Below, in pieces: positions 55,889 through 64,000 of a stretch of 64,000 nucleotides of DNA (its first letter is position 1; every line of letters begins with the position of its first letter). Origin of the DNA: Rossellomorea marisflavi. Lineage in GTDB: Bacteria > Bacillota > Bacilli > Bacillales > Bacillaceae_B. Below the pieces are notes generated by a model that worked only from the letters and a program-made list of their open reading frames with translations, was not told the origin of the DNA and searched no databases. The position numbers were made by a program, and so were the translations under genes. The stretch covers positions 2,670,001 to 2,734,000 of the forward strand of contig NZ_CP047095.1 in assembly GCF_009806575.1 (NCBI RefSeq). The letters run 5' to 3'.

Positions 55889-55904
55889 AATGTTGCGCTC
55901 CTCT

Positions 55905-56740
55905 CTATAAATAATAAAAACGGAAGTCAAACTCAACGCTATAACTTCCGCTTGCTCCTGTTAGTCGTATGTCGTTCCATCCCGGCGCCAACCGAATCAG
56001 CTTGCGGTTAGTGTCGCGAAACACGTTCACCACGTCGTTCTTCAGCGACCTTGTGCCGGCGATAGCAAGCCGGTCGGCCGAGCCGGTCGTGCCTGTGTAG
56101 CGCCATACGTCCGAGGTTGTGACGTTTCTTATTTCAAGGTTCGTCGAAGCCCCCGATACGTAATCGCCAACGGCATGTTGCGTGGGTCAACCGTCGCGTC
56201 GCCCGGATTGTAGATGCGAAAGCTTGCCGTCGTGTGCCGGTACTGCATGTCGTTCGCCTCGATTAAGCCTTGGCCGACTTGCCAAACGCCCAACTGGTCG
56301 AAGTCCTTGGCGGTGAGAGACGTGGCGATGGATTCGCTAAATGGCGAATGACTGACGAACTCCAACGCAAACTCTCCGTATGTGCCGAGTTTCTCCGGCG
56401 ACCATTCGGCTGCAACTTCGACCTTCCAACGCTTAGCTGGTTCAGCGTCAATGACGATATAGAATTGATCCAACGTCATCAGCTTACGGAACAGCTCGTT
56501 GCGAAGAAGGGCTACGTCCTGTCCGTCGACTGCAAACCACGCACACTGCGCCCTAATCAACCGAGGTCCCCACGTCTTACCTAGCCGTATCTGACCGTGC
56601 GACCCTTCGCCCTTTTCCGTTTCAATGATCGGCTGAGGCGAAGAAATCACGAGACTGCGAACAAGCACGCCAAAATAGCCCGACATATCGAACTCTTCGC
56701 CGGACTTCGTTACGATTTTAAAATTGTCGAGTCCTTTCAT
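55905..56740 (-). pseudogene. Distal tail protein (Dit), one frameshift
   Basis: About 278 residues when corrected, a normal size for a Sipho_tail/Dit protein that links tail tube and tip. N-terminal part: ISSPQPIIETEKGEGSHGQI, ECAW-like AQCAWFAVDGQDVALLRNELFRKL, and FYIVIDAEPAKRWKVEV. The annotated frame stops at 56129, but at CCCCC 56150-56154 one extra base continues into GASTNLEIRNVTTSDVWRYTGT...LTGASGSYSVEFDFRFYYL and TAG 55905. Either a real defect in tail formation or, more likely, a sequencing error. The ATG overlaps the stop of the tape measure gene. Confidence 0.82.
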
Positions 56741-59493
56741 CGCTTCACCCCCTGCGTTCTCATTTCCTGCGATAATTGGGTGCTGAATAGACGGTCGTTG
56801 TCTCTGAATGTTGCCGCCGCTATTTCCCTGCCGTCAACTTCGACGCGAACCGGTCGGCTTCCAAGCGCCTCGATCGAGCGAATCAACGGACCTAGGTCGT
56901 TTCCACTGCCGGACTGCTGCGGAGCTCGAGCAATCCCTGCGTCCAACATGCGGAAAAGATTCGACTGTTGCGCCTCGGTCAGTACCATTTCGTTTCGAAG
57001 TAATCGCACATCAATTTCGTTGTGCAAAGGCGATTGGGCAAACTGCTCCGCAATACCTCCGACGTGTAGCTTCGGCAGTGGTCCGCCTTGGTGACGTTTA
57101 ACCGATGCTTTGGCGCCCGTGCCGCTTCCGCCGTGTTCGGTAATGTAGACGGCTTTTGTGATCGACTTTCCGAGGCGTCCGTTGAGGAGGTCCGCTTGCC
57201 CGATAAGGTCGAGAATCTTCGAGCGTACCCCGTTTAGTGATCCGATTTGGCTGTCGATTGCGTCCCTTGCCTCTCGGTATTCCGCAGTGTTCATTTCGCC
57301 CGACCGTTTGAGTTCGTCGAGTTTTCCTTTTTGCTTTTCGAGTTTCTTAATGCCGTCATCGAGCGCCTTCATTTCTTCGCCTTTTTTAGCGTTGATTCCG
57401 GCTTGCTTCAACTCTAGCGCCACCATGCTTTGCTTAACCTCGTCGAGCTTTCCGATTTGCTCCTGAATCTTATCGACTTCCTTCGCCTTCTCTAATACAA
57501 CTTCCGCCTGCTTGGCGCGCTGTTTTGCGATACCTTGCAGTTTGTTGTCGTGAAGCGCAATGGTTTCGTTCAAGCGATCAATTTCAAGGGTATCGTTATT
57601 CTGCTTCGCAATAGCAAGCTCGTCATTTAAGCCAGCGATAATGCGGATCTCATCTTGCTCCATTTTGTCGAGTTCAATCATTCGCTCTTTTGCCGTGTTG
57701 ATATCCTTTTGCGCCTGCTCTTCATCGCGAAGCATTTCCGCCATGTTGGCCTCGAGTTTAGTCCGCTGTGCTTCGAGTTCAAGTCGGATCATTTCGAGCT
57801 GCTCGTCGTTGTATTGTTTCGCTGCGTCCGTATTCTCAAGTAAGATGTTACCTTGCTCGGAAAGCACTGTGTTCGATTCCGGAACCGCTTCGACGATTTC
57901 ATCATTCAGCCCAATGAGACGATTAAGCTCATCGTTTGAGAGTCCGGACTTCTCTCGCAACCTTTCCTGTTCATCTGTCAACTTTGCGATGGTGTCCGGG
58001 TTAACTGTTTTTGCGAGCTCCGAATTAATGTCGACAAAGCGTGCGAACTCATCAGTCGTAAGCTGCGATTTACTTCTGAGCTTTTCAAATTCCTCAATGT
58101 TGGCGCCGAGTTCATCACGTTGTTTCATCATTGCGTTTACATTCTCGAGGGTGACATCGTTATAGTCACTTTGATACACGCTAGCACTGGCGAACAATCC
58201 ACCTAGCACAGACAATGCCGTAATAAGCCAGCCGGCCGGCCCCATTGACACCATGAGCGTACGCATAGTAATAACTAGCTTTCCGATGGACGCAAGCACA
58301 AGCCCGATCGCTGCCGCCGTTCCTCCGAAAGCTAGACCGGCTTTGACCGTTGCCATGTCGACTTCGCCGAAGGCAAGTGTGATTTTAGACGCCTCACGAA
58401 CTATGCTCGTGAACATCGGCAGGAACTCGTTTCCTAGCTTGATTCCAACCTCTTCGAGCGCTGATTGAAACTCCTTGAATGCTCCGAGTAAGTTATCCTG
58501 CATCCGTTTCGCCATCTTGTCGGCTGTGCCCGCGCTGTTTTCAAGTTCCTTCGTATAGTCAGCGAGTTGATCCTCACCAATCCCAAGCAACGTCGTAAAT
58601 CCGGCGGCTGCCTCACGTCCAACTAACTGAGCCGCCGTGGCCGTCTTTTGTGCGTCAGACATGCCATCCATCTTTTCGCTTAGTTCTCCGACGATCCGTG
58701 ACAACGGCTTGATTTTACCCTCATTGTCCGTGACGCTAAAGCCGAGCTCATCCATCGCCTTCTTCGTCTGACCAACCGGATTTGCAAGGGATAGGAAAGC
58801 CGCACGTAGGGAAGTACCGGCCATCGAGCCTTGAATACCTGCGTCGGACATTTTGGCGACTGCCGTGGCGGTTTCCTCGATTGAAAAGCCGAGTGACGCG
58901 GCAACCGGGGCCACCATCTTCATAGCCTCGCCTAACTGCGGTAAGTCCGTATTGGCCGTCGTCATCGTCTTAACGAGCACATCGACCGCATGACCTGACT
59001 CGGTTGCTTCGATTCCAAAACCGGTCATGATGTTCGAAACGATATCGGCCGACCTAGCGAGGTCAATTCCGCCTGCTGCTGCTGCATTTAGTACGGCCGG
59101 TAAGGCATCAATTTGTTCCTCGACGCTGAAGCCCGCCATTGCGAGGAACGTAAGTCCTTCGGCGGCCTGGGACGCGCTGAATTGTGTTGTTGCGCCCATC
59201 TCACGTGCTGCACTCTCCAACTTCGCCATATCCTCCGCCGAAGCATTAGAAATGGCCCCGAGCTTTGACATCGACTGCTCAAACGTTGCAGCAACGGCCA
59301 CACTCGATCCAATCGCTGCCACTACTGCCCCGCCCATGACCAACGACGCTTTTTGAATCGCGCCGAAGTCCTGCTTCATCTTCTTGGCGCTGTCGCCCGT
59401 CTTGTTCATTTCCGCCTTTGACTCCTGGAGTTTGCGTTTGAACTCTTCGTTCGACAGCACCATCTTGGCGCGTATTTCTCCGACTTCTGCCAT
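56737..59493 (-). CDS. Tail tape measure protein (TP901 type)
   Basis: 918 residues. The N-terminal part is the TP901 core (EFKRKLQESKAEMNKTGDSAKKMKQDF, FEQSMSKLGAISNASAEDMAKLE, GATTQFSASQAAEGLTFLAMAGF, ADIVSNIMTGFGIEAT). Hydrophobic helices follow (IGLVLASIGKLVITMRTLMV, GWLITALSVLGGLFASA) and then long coiled coil (about 500-760). It sets tail length and probably reaches the membrane at DNA entry. The ATG follows GAAAGGAGG. Between the chaperone genes and dit, as usual. Confidence 0.93.
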   Translation of the reverse strand: MAEVGEIRAKMVLSNEEFKRKLQESKAEMNKTGDSAKKMKQDFGAIQKASLVMGGAVVAAIGSSVAVAATFEQSMSKLGAISNASAEDMAKLESAAREMGATTQFSASQAAEGLTFLAMAGFSVEEQIDALPAVLNAAAAGGIDLARSADIVSNIMTGFGIEATESGHAVDVLVKTMTTANTDLPQLGEAMKMVAPVAASLGFSIEETATAVAKMSDAGIQGSMAGTSLRAAFLSLANPVGQTKKAMDELGFSVTDNEGKIKPLSRIVGELSEKMDGMSDAQKTATAAQLVGREAAAGFTTLLGIGEDQLADYTKELENSAGTADKMAKRMQDNLLGAFKEFQSALEEVGIKLGNEFLPMFTSIVREASKITLAFGEVDMATVKAGLAFGGTAAAIGLVLASIGKLVITMRTLMVSMGPAGWLITALSVLGGLFASASVYQSDYNDVTLENVNAMMKQRDELGANIEEFEKLRSKSQLTTDEFARFVDINSELAKTVNPDTIAKLTDEQERLREKSGLSNDELNRLIGLNDEIVEAVPESNTVLSEQGNILLENTDAAKQYNDEQLEMIRLELEAQRTKLEANMAEMLRDEEQAQKDINTAKERMIELDKMEQDEIRIIAGLNDELAIAKQNNDTLEIDRLNETIALHDNKLQGIAKQRAKQAEVVLEKAKEVDKIQEQIGKLDEVKQSMVALELKQAGINAKKGEEMKALDDGIKKLEKQKGKLDELKRSGEMNTAEYREARDAIDSQIGSLNGVRSKILDLIGQADLLNGRLGKSITKAVYITEHGGSGTGAKASVKRHQGGPLPKLHVGGIAEQFAQSPLHNEIDVRLLRNEMVLTEAQQSNLFRMLDAGIARAPQQSGSGNDLGPLIRSIEALGSRPVRVEVDGREIAAATFRDNDRLFSTQLSQEMRTQGVKR

Positions 59494-59509
59494 TCGTTTT
59501 CCTCCTTTC

Positions 59510-59863
59510 CTAGTTCATCATTGCACGCAACTGTTCGAACTTCTCACGACTGAAGCCGGCCGTCTCTTCCTGGACGCCTAGTTGCTTCGTCATTCCATGA
59601 ATCAGCGTTTTATAGTCCGCATCCTCCATCGCACGATTGTTCGTGGCAATGCGTAGCTGTAGTTCTTGCATTCGTCTGGCTGTGTCGTACTTACCTTTGC
59701 GCCCAACCAACTCCATTAAATCGACCATATAATAGCCGGTTTCAATTTCGACCTGCGTCTTGCCGAGCAAAATAGCCGCGTCAATAATGAAGTCATCGAC
59801 CGTCGCCTTTTCGCCCTCTTCCGTGCCTACTCCGCTGGACTTATCGGCAGAAGGCTCTTGACG
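59510..59863 (-). CDS. Tail assembly chaperone, frameshift-extended part (gpT-like)
   Basis: The -1 frame beyond the slippery site runs RQEPSADKSSGVGTEEGEK to TVDDFIIDAAILLGKTQVEI and ends EKFEQLRAMMN at 59510. It has no good start of its own: the apparent start at 59770 is a TTG inside AAILLGK. So this part is best read as the C-terminal extension of the 60210 gene, giving a fusion of about 233 residues, as for lambda gpG-gpT. Lies directly before the tape measure gene. Confidence 0.8.
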   Translation of the reverse strand, partial: RQEPSADKSSGVGTEEGEKATVDDFIIDAAILLGKTQVEIETGYYMVDLMELVGRKGKYDTARRMQELQLRIATNNRAMEDADYKTLIHGMTKQLGVQEETAGFSREKFEQLRAMMN

Positions 59864-60210
59864 TTTTTTGCAACGGAGTCGAGGCGGTTCTTTTTAACGG
59901 TGCGGGAGAGGTATTCGAAAATCTCATCCACACCCACTTCGGCGTTAATATAATCAACGTCCAAGTCGGACAGGACCGCTACAATCTCAATAATTTCGTC
60001 CGCCGCATATCCAAGGCCCGTCAACACAGATGTGTAAAAATCTTCTTGCGGTGCAGAGATAACCTGCACAATCATACCCGGCAGCCGATCTACTGTTGCG
60101 AATAGGTCGCGCCACCGATTAGGCGTCAGTTTATTTATTTTCACGCGCTTGTCGCCGAGCCACATTTCGTCCTCGTTCAGCGCCTTTAGTTTCTGAAATT
60201 GTTTCAACAT
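59827..60210 (-). CDS. Tail assembly chaperone, short form (gpG-like)
   Basis: 127 residues: KRVKINKLTPNRWRDLFATVDRLPGMIVQVISAP, then EDFYTSVLTGLGYAADEIIEIVAVLSDLDVDYI. This is the small chaperone found between major tail protein and tape measure in siphophages. Eleven codons before its stop is A AAA AAC (59863-59869). Ribosomes that slip -1 there make the longer form. The two forms together are known to load the tape measure protein in related phages. Confidence 0.82.
   Translation of the reverse strand: MLKQFQKLKALNEDEMWLGDKRVKINKLTPNRWRDLFATVDRLPGMIVQVISAPQEDFYTSVLTGLGYAADEIIEIVAVLSDLDVDYINAEVGVDEIFEYLSRTVKKNRLDSVAKNVKSLLPISPAE
59863..59869 (-). promoter_or_regulatory. Programmed -1 ribosomal frameshift site A AAA AAC
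   Basis: In the zero frame the codons are GCA AAA AAC GTC, so the heptamer A AAA AAC is in the correct register for a canonical X XXY YYZ site. The -1 frame stays open from here to the stop at 59510. Confidence 0.82.
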
Positions 60211-60269
60211 GGGCGTTACTCCCTTCGTCTACTTAAATAAAAAGAGCGCCCGCTAGGACGCCCTTACTC

Positions 60270-60794
60270 TTATGCTTCTGCTGTCTCGTCACCCATTACG
60301 AATAGGCCATCTTCATTTTGATAAGCAATGAATGTGATATTCTGTACGCGCTCGTTGTCGCTATTGTAAGTTAGTTCTCCGTCGGAACTTGCGCCGGCGA
60401 GAGGAATAGTGATCCAGTCGTTTGGAGTCGCATCTGGATCAGTTGGCTTGATCACGAGTTTCTTTGCGTTAGCACGCATGTCGTAACCAGCCTCAGACTT
60501 AACAACGAGTTTCTTTTTCGACGGGTCAGTGCCATCAATTGTGAACTCGCTGTTAGGAGTTACTTTCGAAAGCTTTTCGATATCATGAAGTGCAAAAGGC
60601 ACAACCGCCTGAGCTGTCCGACCTTTCATGATTGACTTGACGATCGTGTCGCCGTACTGGTCAATCGTGACGTCCTGCTTTGACGTCGTGTACGAAAAGA
60701 CAATTCCGCCTTTAGTGAATTCGAATTTAGTCATGTCGGCACCTTCGCCATATTCGACGATTGCTGGGCCGATCGGTACGTTAATTCCTGCCAT
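60270..60794 (-). CDS. Major tail (tube) protein
   Basis: 174 residues starting after AAAGGAGG. GGIVFSYTTSKQDVTIDQYGDTIVKSIMKGRTAQAVVPFALHDIEKL is the tail-tube beta-sandwich type of Bacillus/Lactococcus siphophages. LVIKPTDPDATPNDWITIPLAGA follows. Position between head-tail genes and chaperone supports the call. Confidence 0.8.
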   Translation of the reverse strand: MAGINVPIGPAIVEYGEGADMTKFEFTKGGIVFSYTTSKQDVTIDQYGDTIVKSIMKGRTAQAVVPFALHDIEKLSKVTPNSEFTIDGTDPSKKKLVVKSEAGYDMRANAKKLVIKPTDPDATPNDWITIPLAGASSDGELTYNSDNERVQNITFIAYQNEDGLFVMGDETAEA

Positions 60795-60839
60795 TTAAAC
60801 GTCCTCCTTTATATTTGCAAAATAAAACGCCGCCGGGCG

Positions 60840-61208
60840 CTAGGGCCTGACGACGCAATCAAAATTCAGTGAATAGATTGGGCGGTTATTTTCATCGTCG
60901 CCCAGGTAAATCGGCACGCTGTTACTCGCACGTATCTTGACGACCGAACTGTCGCCCACCTTTACGTTAGTGAGGTTTGTCAGCGCCTCCTGTAACTCAT
61001 ACGCACGATCTTCCGCCTTCGCGGGATGAACGTCGCGCACGAATATTTGAAACGACGGCTGCTTCTTGGTGGTCCACTCGTCTGTCGGGAAACCGCCCGT
61101 CAGGCGAATGCGAGTACATGAGTCAGGTGCCGAAGCCGGAAAGTTGTTCGGATAGTAGACGCCAGGGACTCGACTTTTTACGAAGTTAATCAGATCCAGT
61201 ATTCGCAT
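60840..61208 (-). CDS. Tail terminator / minor capsid protein
   Basis: 122 residues from ATG 61208. Pattern LDLINFVKSRVPGVYYPNNFP, RIRLTGGFPTDEWTTKKQPSFQIFVRD, AYELQEALTNL and PIYLGDDENNRPIYSLNFDCVV is that of phage minor-capsid/tail-terminator proteins that cap the tail tube. It begins 6 nt after the stop of the upstream gene; the longer frame to 61244 overlaps it without a site. Confidence 0.72.
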   Translation of the reverse strand: MRILDLINFVKSRVPGVYYPNNFPASAPDSCTRIRLTGGFPTDEWTTKKQPSFQIFVRDVHPAKAEDRAYELQEALTNLTNVKVGDSSVVKIRASNSVPIYLGDDENNRPIYSLNFDCVVRP

Positions 61209-61213
61209 CACTA

Positions 61214-61636
61214 TCACAATCCTTTCGCTAAGGCTTTCGCCCACCAGTTTACGTATTTCTTCGCCTCGCCTTTTAAGGGGCGCTCGAGGTACTTGTTGCC
61301 GACGGAGTAACCCGCCATTCCTGTCGCCTTGCTCGACGCAGGGCCTAGATTGTAGTCCATTTCATGCGTCCAGTAAGCGTAGTTGAATCGCCCGTTGCCG
61401 TCTTTGCTTACTGCGCTGAAAGTTACTTCGCCTTCGATAGCACCGCGTTTAACAACCGTCTTAGACTTAGCCGAGCCTCCAAGAGCTCCGTATTCAATTG
61501 GCGCAATATTGGAGGCAATCTTGGCGAGGTCCATAACGGAATCCTCCATGATCGCTTTTCCAATGCCGGTGACGTTGTGGTCGGCTTTATCCAACTTTTC
61601 GAAAAAATCCGAGGCGTCAAATTCGAAATCACTCAC
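61214..61636 (-). CDS. HK97 gp10-like head-tail protein
   Basis: 140 residues. FEFDASDFFEKLDKADHNVTGIGKAIMEDSVMDLAKIASNIAPIEYGALGGSAK and YAYWTHEMDYNLGPAS fit the HK97_gp10_like family, a tail-completion or neck protein. GTG start overlaps the stop of the upstream gene (GTGA) after AGAGGTG. Confidence 0.8.
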   Translation of the reverse strand: MSDFEFDASDFFEKLDKADHNVTGIGKAIMEDSVMDLAKIASNIAPIEYGALGGSAKSKTVVKRGAIEGEVTFSAVSKDGNGRFNYAYWTHEMDYNLGPASSKATGMAGYSVGNKYLERPLKGEAKKYVNWWAKALAKGL

Positions 61637-61968
61637 ACAAACACCTCTGTTAAGATCGGCTTGCCGGCAATGTTGCGCTGCACGTTGATTTCCTTCGGCT
61701 TACGACGCATGGTTTCGCCTAGCTCGTTCGTGAAGGAGATTTCATCCTCGTACTTAATGGCGACCAGTCCGTCGAGCAAAATGCGGGCATCTGCGACAAT
61801 GACTTCGCCATCACGAGTAAGACCGCCGACTTTCGACTTGACGGACATTGTGCCTTCGTCGATACGGCAGCGATGTTCTACGGTAGTAGGGTCGGTCGGC
61901 CAGCCCCATTCGTCCGTGCCTCCGCCTGACTTTACCGTGATTGTTTGTCGCATTGGAATGAACGACAT
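61633..61968 (-). CDS. Head closure protein
   Basis: 111 residues: RQTITVKSGGGTDEWGWPTDPTTVEHRCRIDEGT, then DARILLDGLVAIKYEDEISFT. This is the short beta-barrel connector (head-tail joining, SPP1 gp16-like) type. Coupled by TAATG to the upstream connector gene. Confidence 0.7.
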   Translation of the reverse strand: MSFIPMRQTITVKSGGGTDEWGWPTDPTTVEHRCRIDEGTMSVKSKVGGLTRDGEVIVADARILLDGLVAIKYEDEISFTNELGETMRRKPKEINVQRNIAGKPILTEVFV

Positions 61969-62357
61969 TAGCGCACCGACCTTCCGACACGTCGCGTGCC
62001 AAGTTTCATTCCGCCGTTAGCCTGGCCGATTAGATCAAGCGACCGCTGCGGAATAAAAGCGACTAGCTCGCGAGACTGCGTGTCTTTGAAATTAAAAGAC
62101 GCCACTCCCGTTATCGAAAATGACGCCACTCCCTGGTTGTTAAGACGGTTCGTATCGTTATATGCTGACGCCAGCACAGCTGCAAATTCATAGACCGCAT
62201 CTTCCGGAATCACATACTTTGGGTACTTCGACGAAAACGTCTGACTCACCACGTTTAAGATACGTTGCTTTTTCGCAGGATCAGCGTCTTGCCAATCCTC
62301 GATGTCTATTACATTCTGTTCTATATAGCTGTCAGCGTTAGAAATTGAAAACACCAT
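61968..62357 (-). CDS. Head-tail connector (gp15/YqbG-like)
   Basis: 129 residues starting at ATG 62357, 6 nt behind GGAGGTG; the earlier in-frame GTG is part of the ribosome site. Helical, VIDIEDWQDADPAKKQRILNVVSQTFSSKYP and VYEFAAVLASAYNDTNRLNNQG, like the connector proteins under the portal. Located between the capsid gene and head closure. Confidence 0.7.
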   Translation of the reverse strand: MVFSISNADSYIEQNVIDIEDWQDADPAKKQRILNVVSQTFSSKYPKYVIPEDAVYEFAAVLASAYNDTNRLNNQGVASFSITGVASFNFKDTQSRELVAFIPQRSLDLIGQANGGMKLGTRRVGRSVR

Positions 62358-62374
62358 GACGTTCACCTCCGGAT

Positions 62375-62509
62375 TTATTTCGCGGAGGATTTACGCGCCT
62401 TAGGTTTCGGCTTCTTCTCCGCTTTCTTGGCGGATTCTTCCGCCTTTGCTGCTTTTTCAACTTCTTGCTGTTTCAACTTTTGGAGCGTCATGTGAATGAG
62501 CATCCCCAT
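62375..62509 (-). CDS. 44-residue Lys/Glu/Ala-rich protein after the capsid gene
   Basis: ATG 62509 follows the capsid stop by 1 nt with AGGGG just upstream. The protein is highly charged (EVEKAAKAEESAKKAEKKPK) and helical. Short basic proteins at this spot occur in many siphophages; role unknown. Confidence 0.6.
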   Translation of the reverse strand: MGMLIHMTLQKLKQQEVEKAAKAEESAKKAEKKPKPKARKSSAK

Positions 62510-62510
62510 A

Positions 62511-63326
62511 TTAAGCCCCTGCCGATACGCTAATCTTGATGACCTTAGATTCATCGTAAAGGTGAGCTGCGAAGTGTTGGTCGCCAGTAACTACTGTTTC
62601 TTTAGTTACAATGTTCCGGTCCTTTTCAACGGAAGCGTCTCGTTTCATGTAAAGTTTGAGCGCGCCTCTCTTCACAAGGTAAGCCGTACCTTCTTCGAGC
62701 TTGTTAGAACGTACTACTTGTGCGCCTAAGAGCTCACCGAAAGTGCCTTTTATTAGGATTTGATCACCAAGCTCGGAAGCCCTAGTCCAATCCTGACCCG
62801 CTGCTTTACGTAGTTTGAGAGCGTCCTTTGAATTCACAAAGAGAACCATTGCCCCTACTTCATCGTTCTCATCGTTAAACAAAGCGATGGCGTTATCGAT
62901 TGTGTCGATGTCGAATGCGCTACCTTGGTAACTTAAAGGTGCCGATGTAACCGCAGCAAGAACCTCATTATCAATACCTGCAGCAATAGATTGAAGAATT
63001 TGCTCAACAGTTGCCCCGATTGGATTTCCTAAGCCTGAGAGCGCGGATTCGTCGGAGATTGTACCTCCTTTTGCTACTTTCTTAACTGTAGCTTGGTCAG
63101 TGGAAGTGGTTAATTGAGTTAGGTCAATAGGTTCCCCTTCCGCAACAACAGTTGCATCGCCAATGTAATTAAACTTAGGAACCGTAACTGTGTTACCAGG
63201 TTGACCTTGTAGCGTGTAGTCTACATCAGCAAGAGGAAGGAACTTAATTGCATTGGGTAGTTCAGCCGAAATCATGTCCTGCATTACCTGTGGATTGATC
63301 AAGTTTTCTAGTTTTGTTAGTGCCAT
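62511..63326 (-). CDS. Major capsid protein, N4-gp56 family type
   Basis: 271 residues. LTKLENLINPQVMQDMISAELPNAIKFLPLADVDYTLQG, FNYIGDATVVAEGEPIDLTQLTTSTDQATVKKVAKGGTISDESALSG and FNDENDEVGAMVLFVNSKDALKLRK are typical of the N4-gp56/Bacillus capsid group with HK97 fold. The ATG follows AAGGAG. Directly after the scaffold gene. Confidence 0.87.
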   Translation of the reverse strand: MALTKLENLINPQVMQDMISAELPNAIKFLPLADVDYTLQGQPGNTVTVPKFNYIGDATVVAEGEPIDLTQLTTSTDQATVKKVAKGGTISDESALSGLGNPIGATVEQILQSIAAGIDNEVLAAVTSAPLSYQGSAFDIDTIDNAIALFNDENDEVGAMVLFVNSKDALKLRKAAGQDWTRASELGDQILIKGTFGELLGAQVVRSNKLEEGTAYLVKRGALKLYMKRDASVEKDRNIVTKETVVTGDQHFAAHLYDESKVIKISVSAGA

Positions 63327-63371
63327 TTAAAACACTCCTTATTTTTTATTAAAAACAGATAGTTTAAATAA

Positions 63372-63971
63372 CTACCTGCTTAATTTCATGTATAAATCGG
63401 GGTTCTCACTATGGAGCCTTACTTTTTCTGCGTAATCCATCTTGTTAAATGATTCTTTAGAGATTCCTTGATACTCGTTTCCGTTAGTCTGTTCGCCAAC
63501 CGGTTTCGGTGCTGCCTTTCTAAACAGTCCCTTACTTTCGGCTTTGTCCACCCATTCAAGCTTTCCTTCGGGCGACAAGTTATTCGGAATCAAATCGTGA
63601 AACTCTTCGGGAATTGTTGCGATACGTGATTCGAGTAACTTTCCGACCACCTCTTCTAACTCTACGTTACGTGCCTGTGCCGACTCAAACATCGATTTAA
63701 ACTCTCCGAACTCTTTCGAAGTAGCTTCATACAACGACTTGAATTCGCCAGCCTCTTCTTGCGCCTTACGCTCATCGTCTTGACGTTGCTTTGTCAGCGA
63801 CTCAAGTTGGGCTTGCGTTTCCTTATAGCGTTGATTCACTTCGTCAAAGCGCGACTTCGGAATCATGTGCTCGGCTCGTTCTTGTTCTGCGGATTTGGTT
63901 TCCGTGTTTTCCACCGCGTCCGGTGCTTCTTCCGCAAAGAATTGAAGATTTAAAGGTAGTAAGTTTTTCAT
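63372..63971 (-). CDS. Capsid scaffolding protein (DUF4355)
   Basis: 199 residues. The N terminus MKNLLPLNLQFFAEE is typical of this scaffold family. The centre is a long coiled coil (EVNQRYKETQAQLESLTKQRQDDERKAQEEAGEFKSLYEAT). A C-terminal segment (GISKESFNKMDYAEKVRLHSENPDLYMKL) should contact capsid. It guides procapsid assembly. The portal and terminase genes should lie to the right, outside the window. Confidence 0.87.
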   Translation of the reverse strand: MKNLLPLNLQFFAEEAPDAVENTETKSAEQERAEHMIPKSRFDEVNQRYKETQAQLESLTKQRQDDERKAQEEAGEFKSLYEATSKEFGEFKSMFESAQARNVELEEVVGKLLESRIATIPEEFHDLIPNNLSPEGKLEWVDKAESKGLFRKAAPKPVGEQTNGNEYQGISKESFNKMDYAEKVRLHSENPDLYMKLSR

Positions 63972-64000
63972 TTCGTTTCCCCCTCGTTTTTATCGTGATC

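Overview
The window looks like the chromosome of an endospore-forming member of Bacillaceae with a moderately GC-rich genome. It is related to Bacillus subtilis but is not that species. From about 1 to 46.6 kb, gene content and much of the gene order match the B. subtilis yqk/yqj/yqi region down to spo0A, read here from its far end: yqkB, yqjX/yqjW, yqjQ, yqjP, proI, namA, rnz, zwf, dinB, yqjE, yqjD, yqjC, yqjA, artPQR, brxB, the bkd operon, bkdR, yqzF, yqiK and finally spo0A. Methylmalonyl-CoA mutase genes (mutA, scpA, meaB) and a large secreted subtilase lie among them. Shared hairpin repeats and gene style suggest a Rossellomorea-like or marine Bacillus lineage; this genus-level guess is only weakly supported.

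Layout. 0-5.5 kb: HAD hydrolase, YqkB, a CDGSH protein, an SOS-controlled Y-family polymerase with its YolD-like partner, a 126-bp repeat array, a DUF402 protein and a hydrolase. 5.5-18 kb: lipoprotein, YqjQ, YqjP, T-box-controlled proI, namA, acetyltransferase, RNase Z, G6PD (zwf), cyclase, polymerase IV, CheW and the peptidase YqjE. 18-30 kb: acyl-CoA carboxylase beta, epimerase and methylmalonyl-CoA mutase, plus Prli42, an aromatic exporter, an arginine transporter and bacilliredoxin. 30-45 kb: large S8 protease, then the branched-chain 2-oxo acid pathway with its sigma-54 activator BkdR. Branched-chain amino acids enter through bcd and bkd as acyl-CoAs. Propionyl-CoA from valine, isoleucine or odd-chain acids could then pass through carboxylase, epimerase and mutase to succinyl-CoA. 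Candidate CcpA sites precede three of these units.

46.5-64 kb is the structural and lysis half of a siphovirus-type prophage. It has entered the 3' end of spo0A: only the last ~31 codons and the terminator of spo0A remain on this side, and the next base pairs are phage DNA. Late genes run on the minus strand from scaffold and capsid (right) through tail genes to holin and endolysin (left). The integrase end and the rest of spo0A lie outside the window. Between the tail and lysis genes is an A/T-richer cargo block. It includes two overlapping genes that share a short GxHSNNVQG-type motif, one in a small membrane protein and one in a 271-residue soluble protein. This is the best candidate here for an undescribed defence or signalling module.

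Six otherwise well-conserved genes carry single-base frameshifts, five of them one base short in a G or C run. These look more like assembly or sequencing errors than decay. By contrast, the -1 frameshift at an A AAA AAC site in the tail chaperone gene looks programmed.
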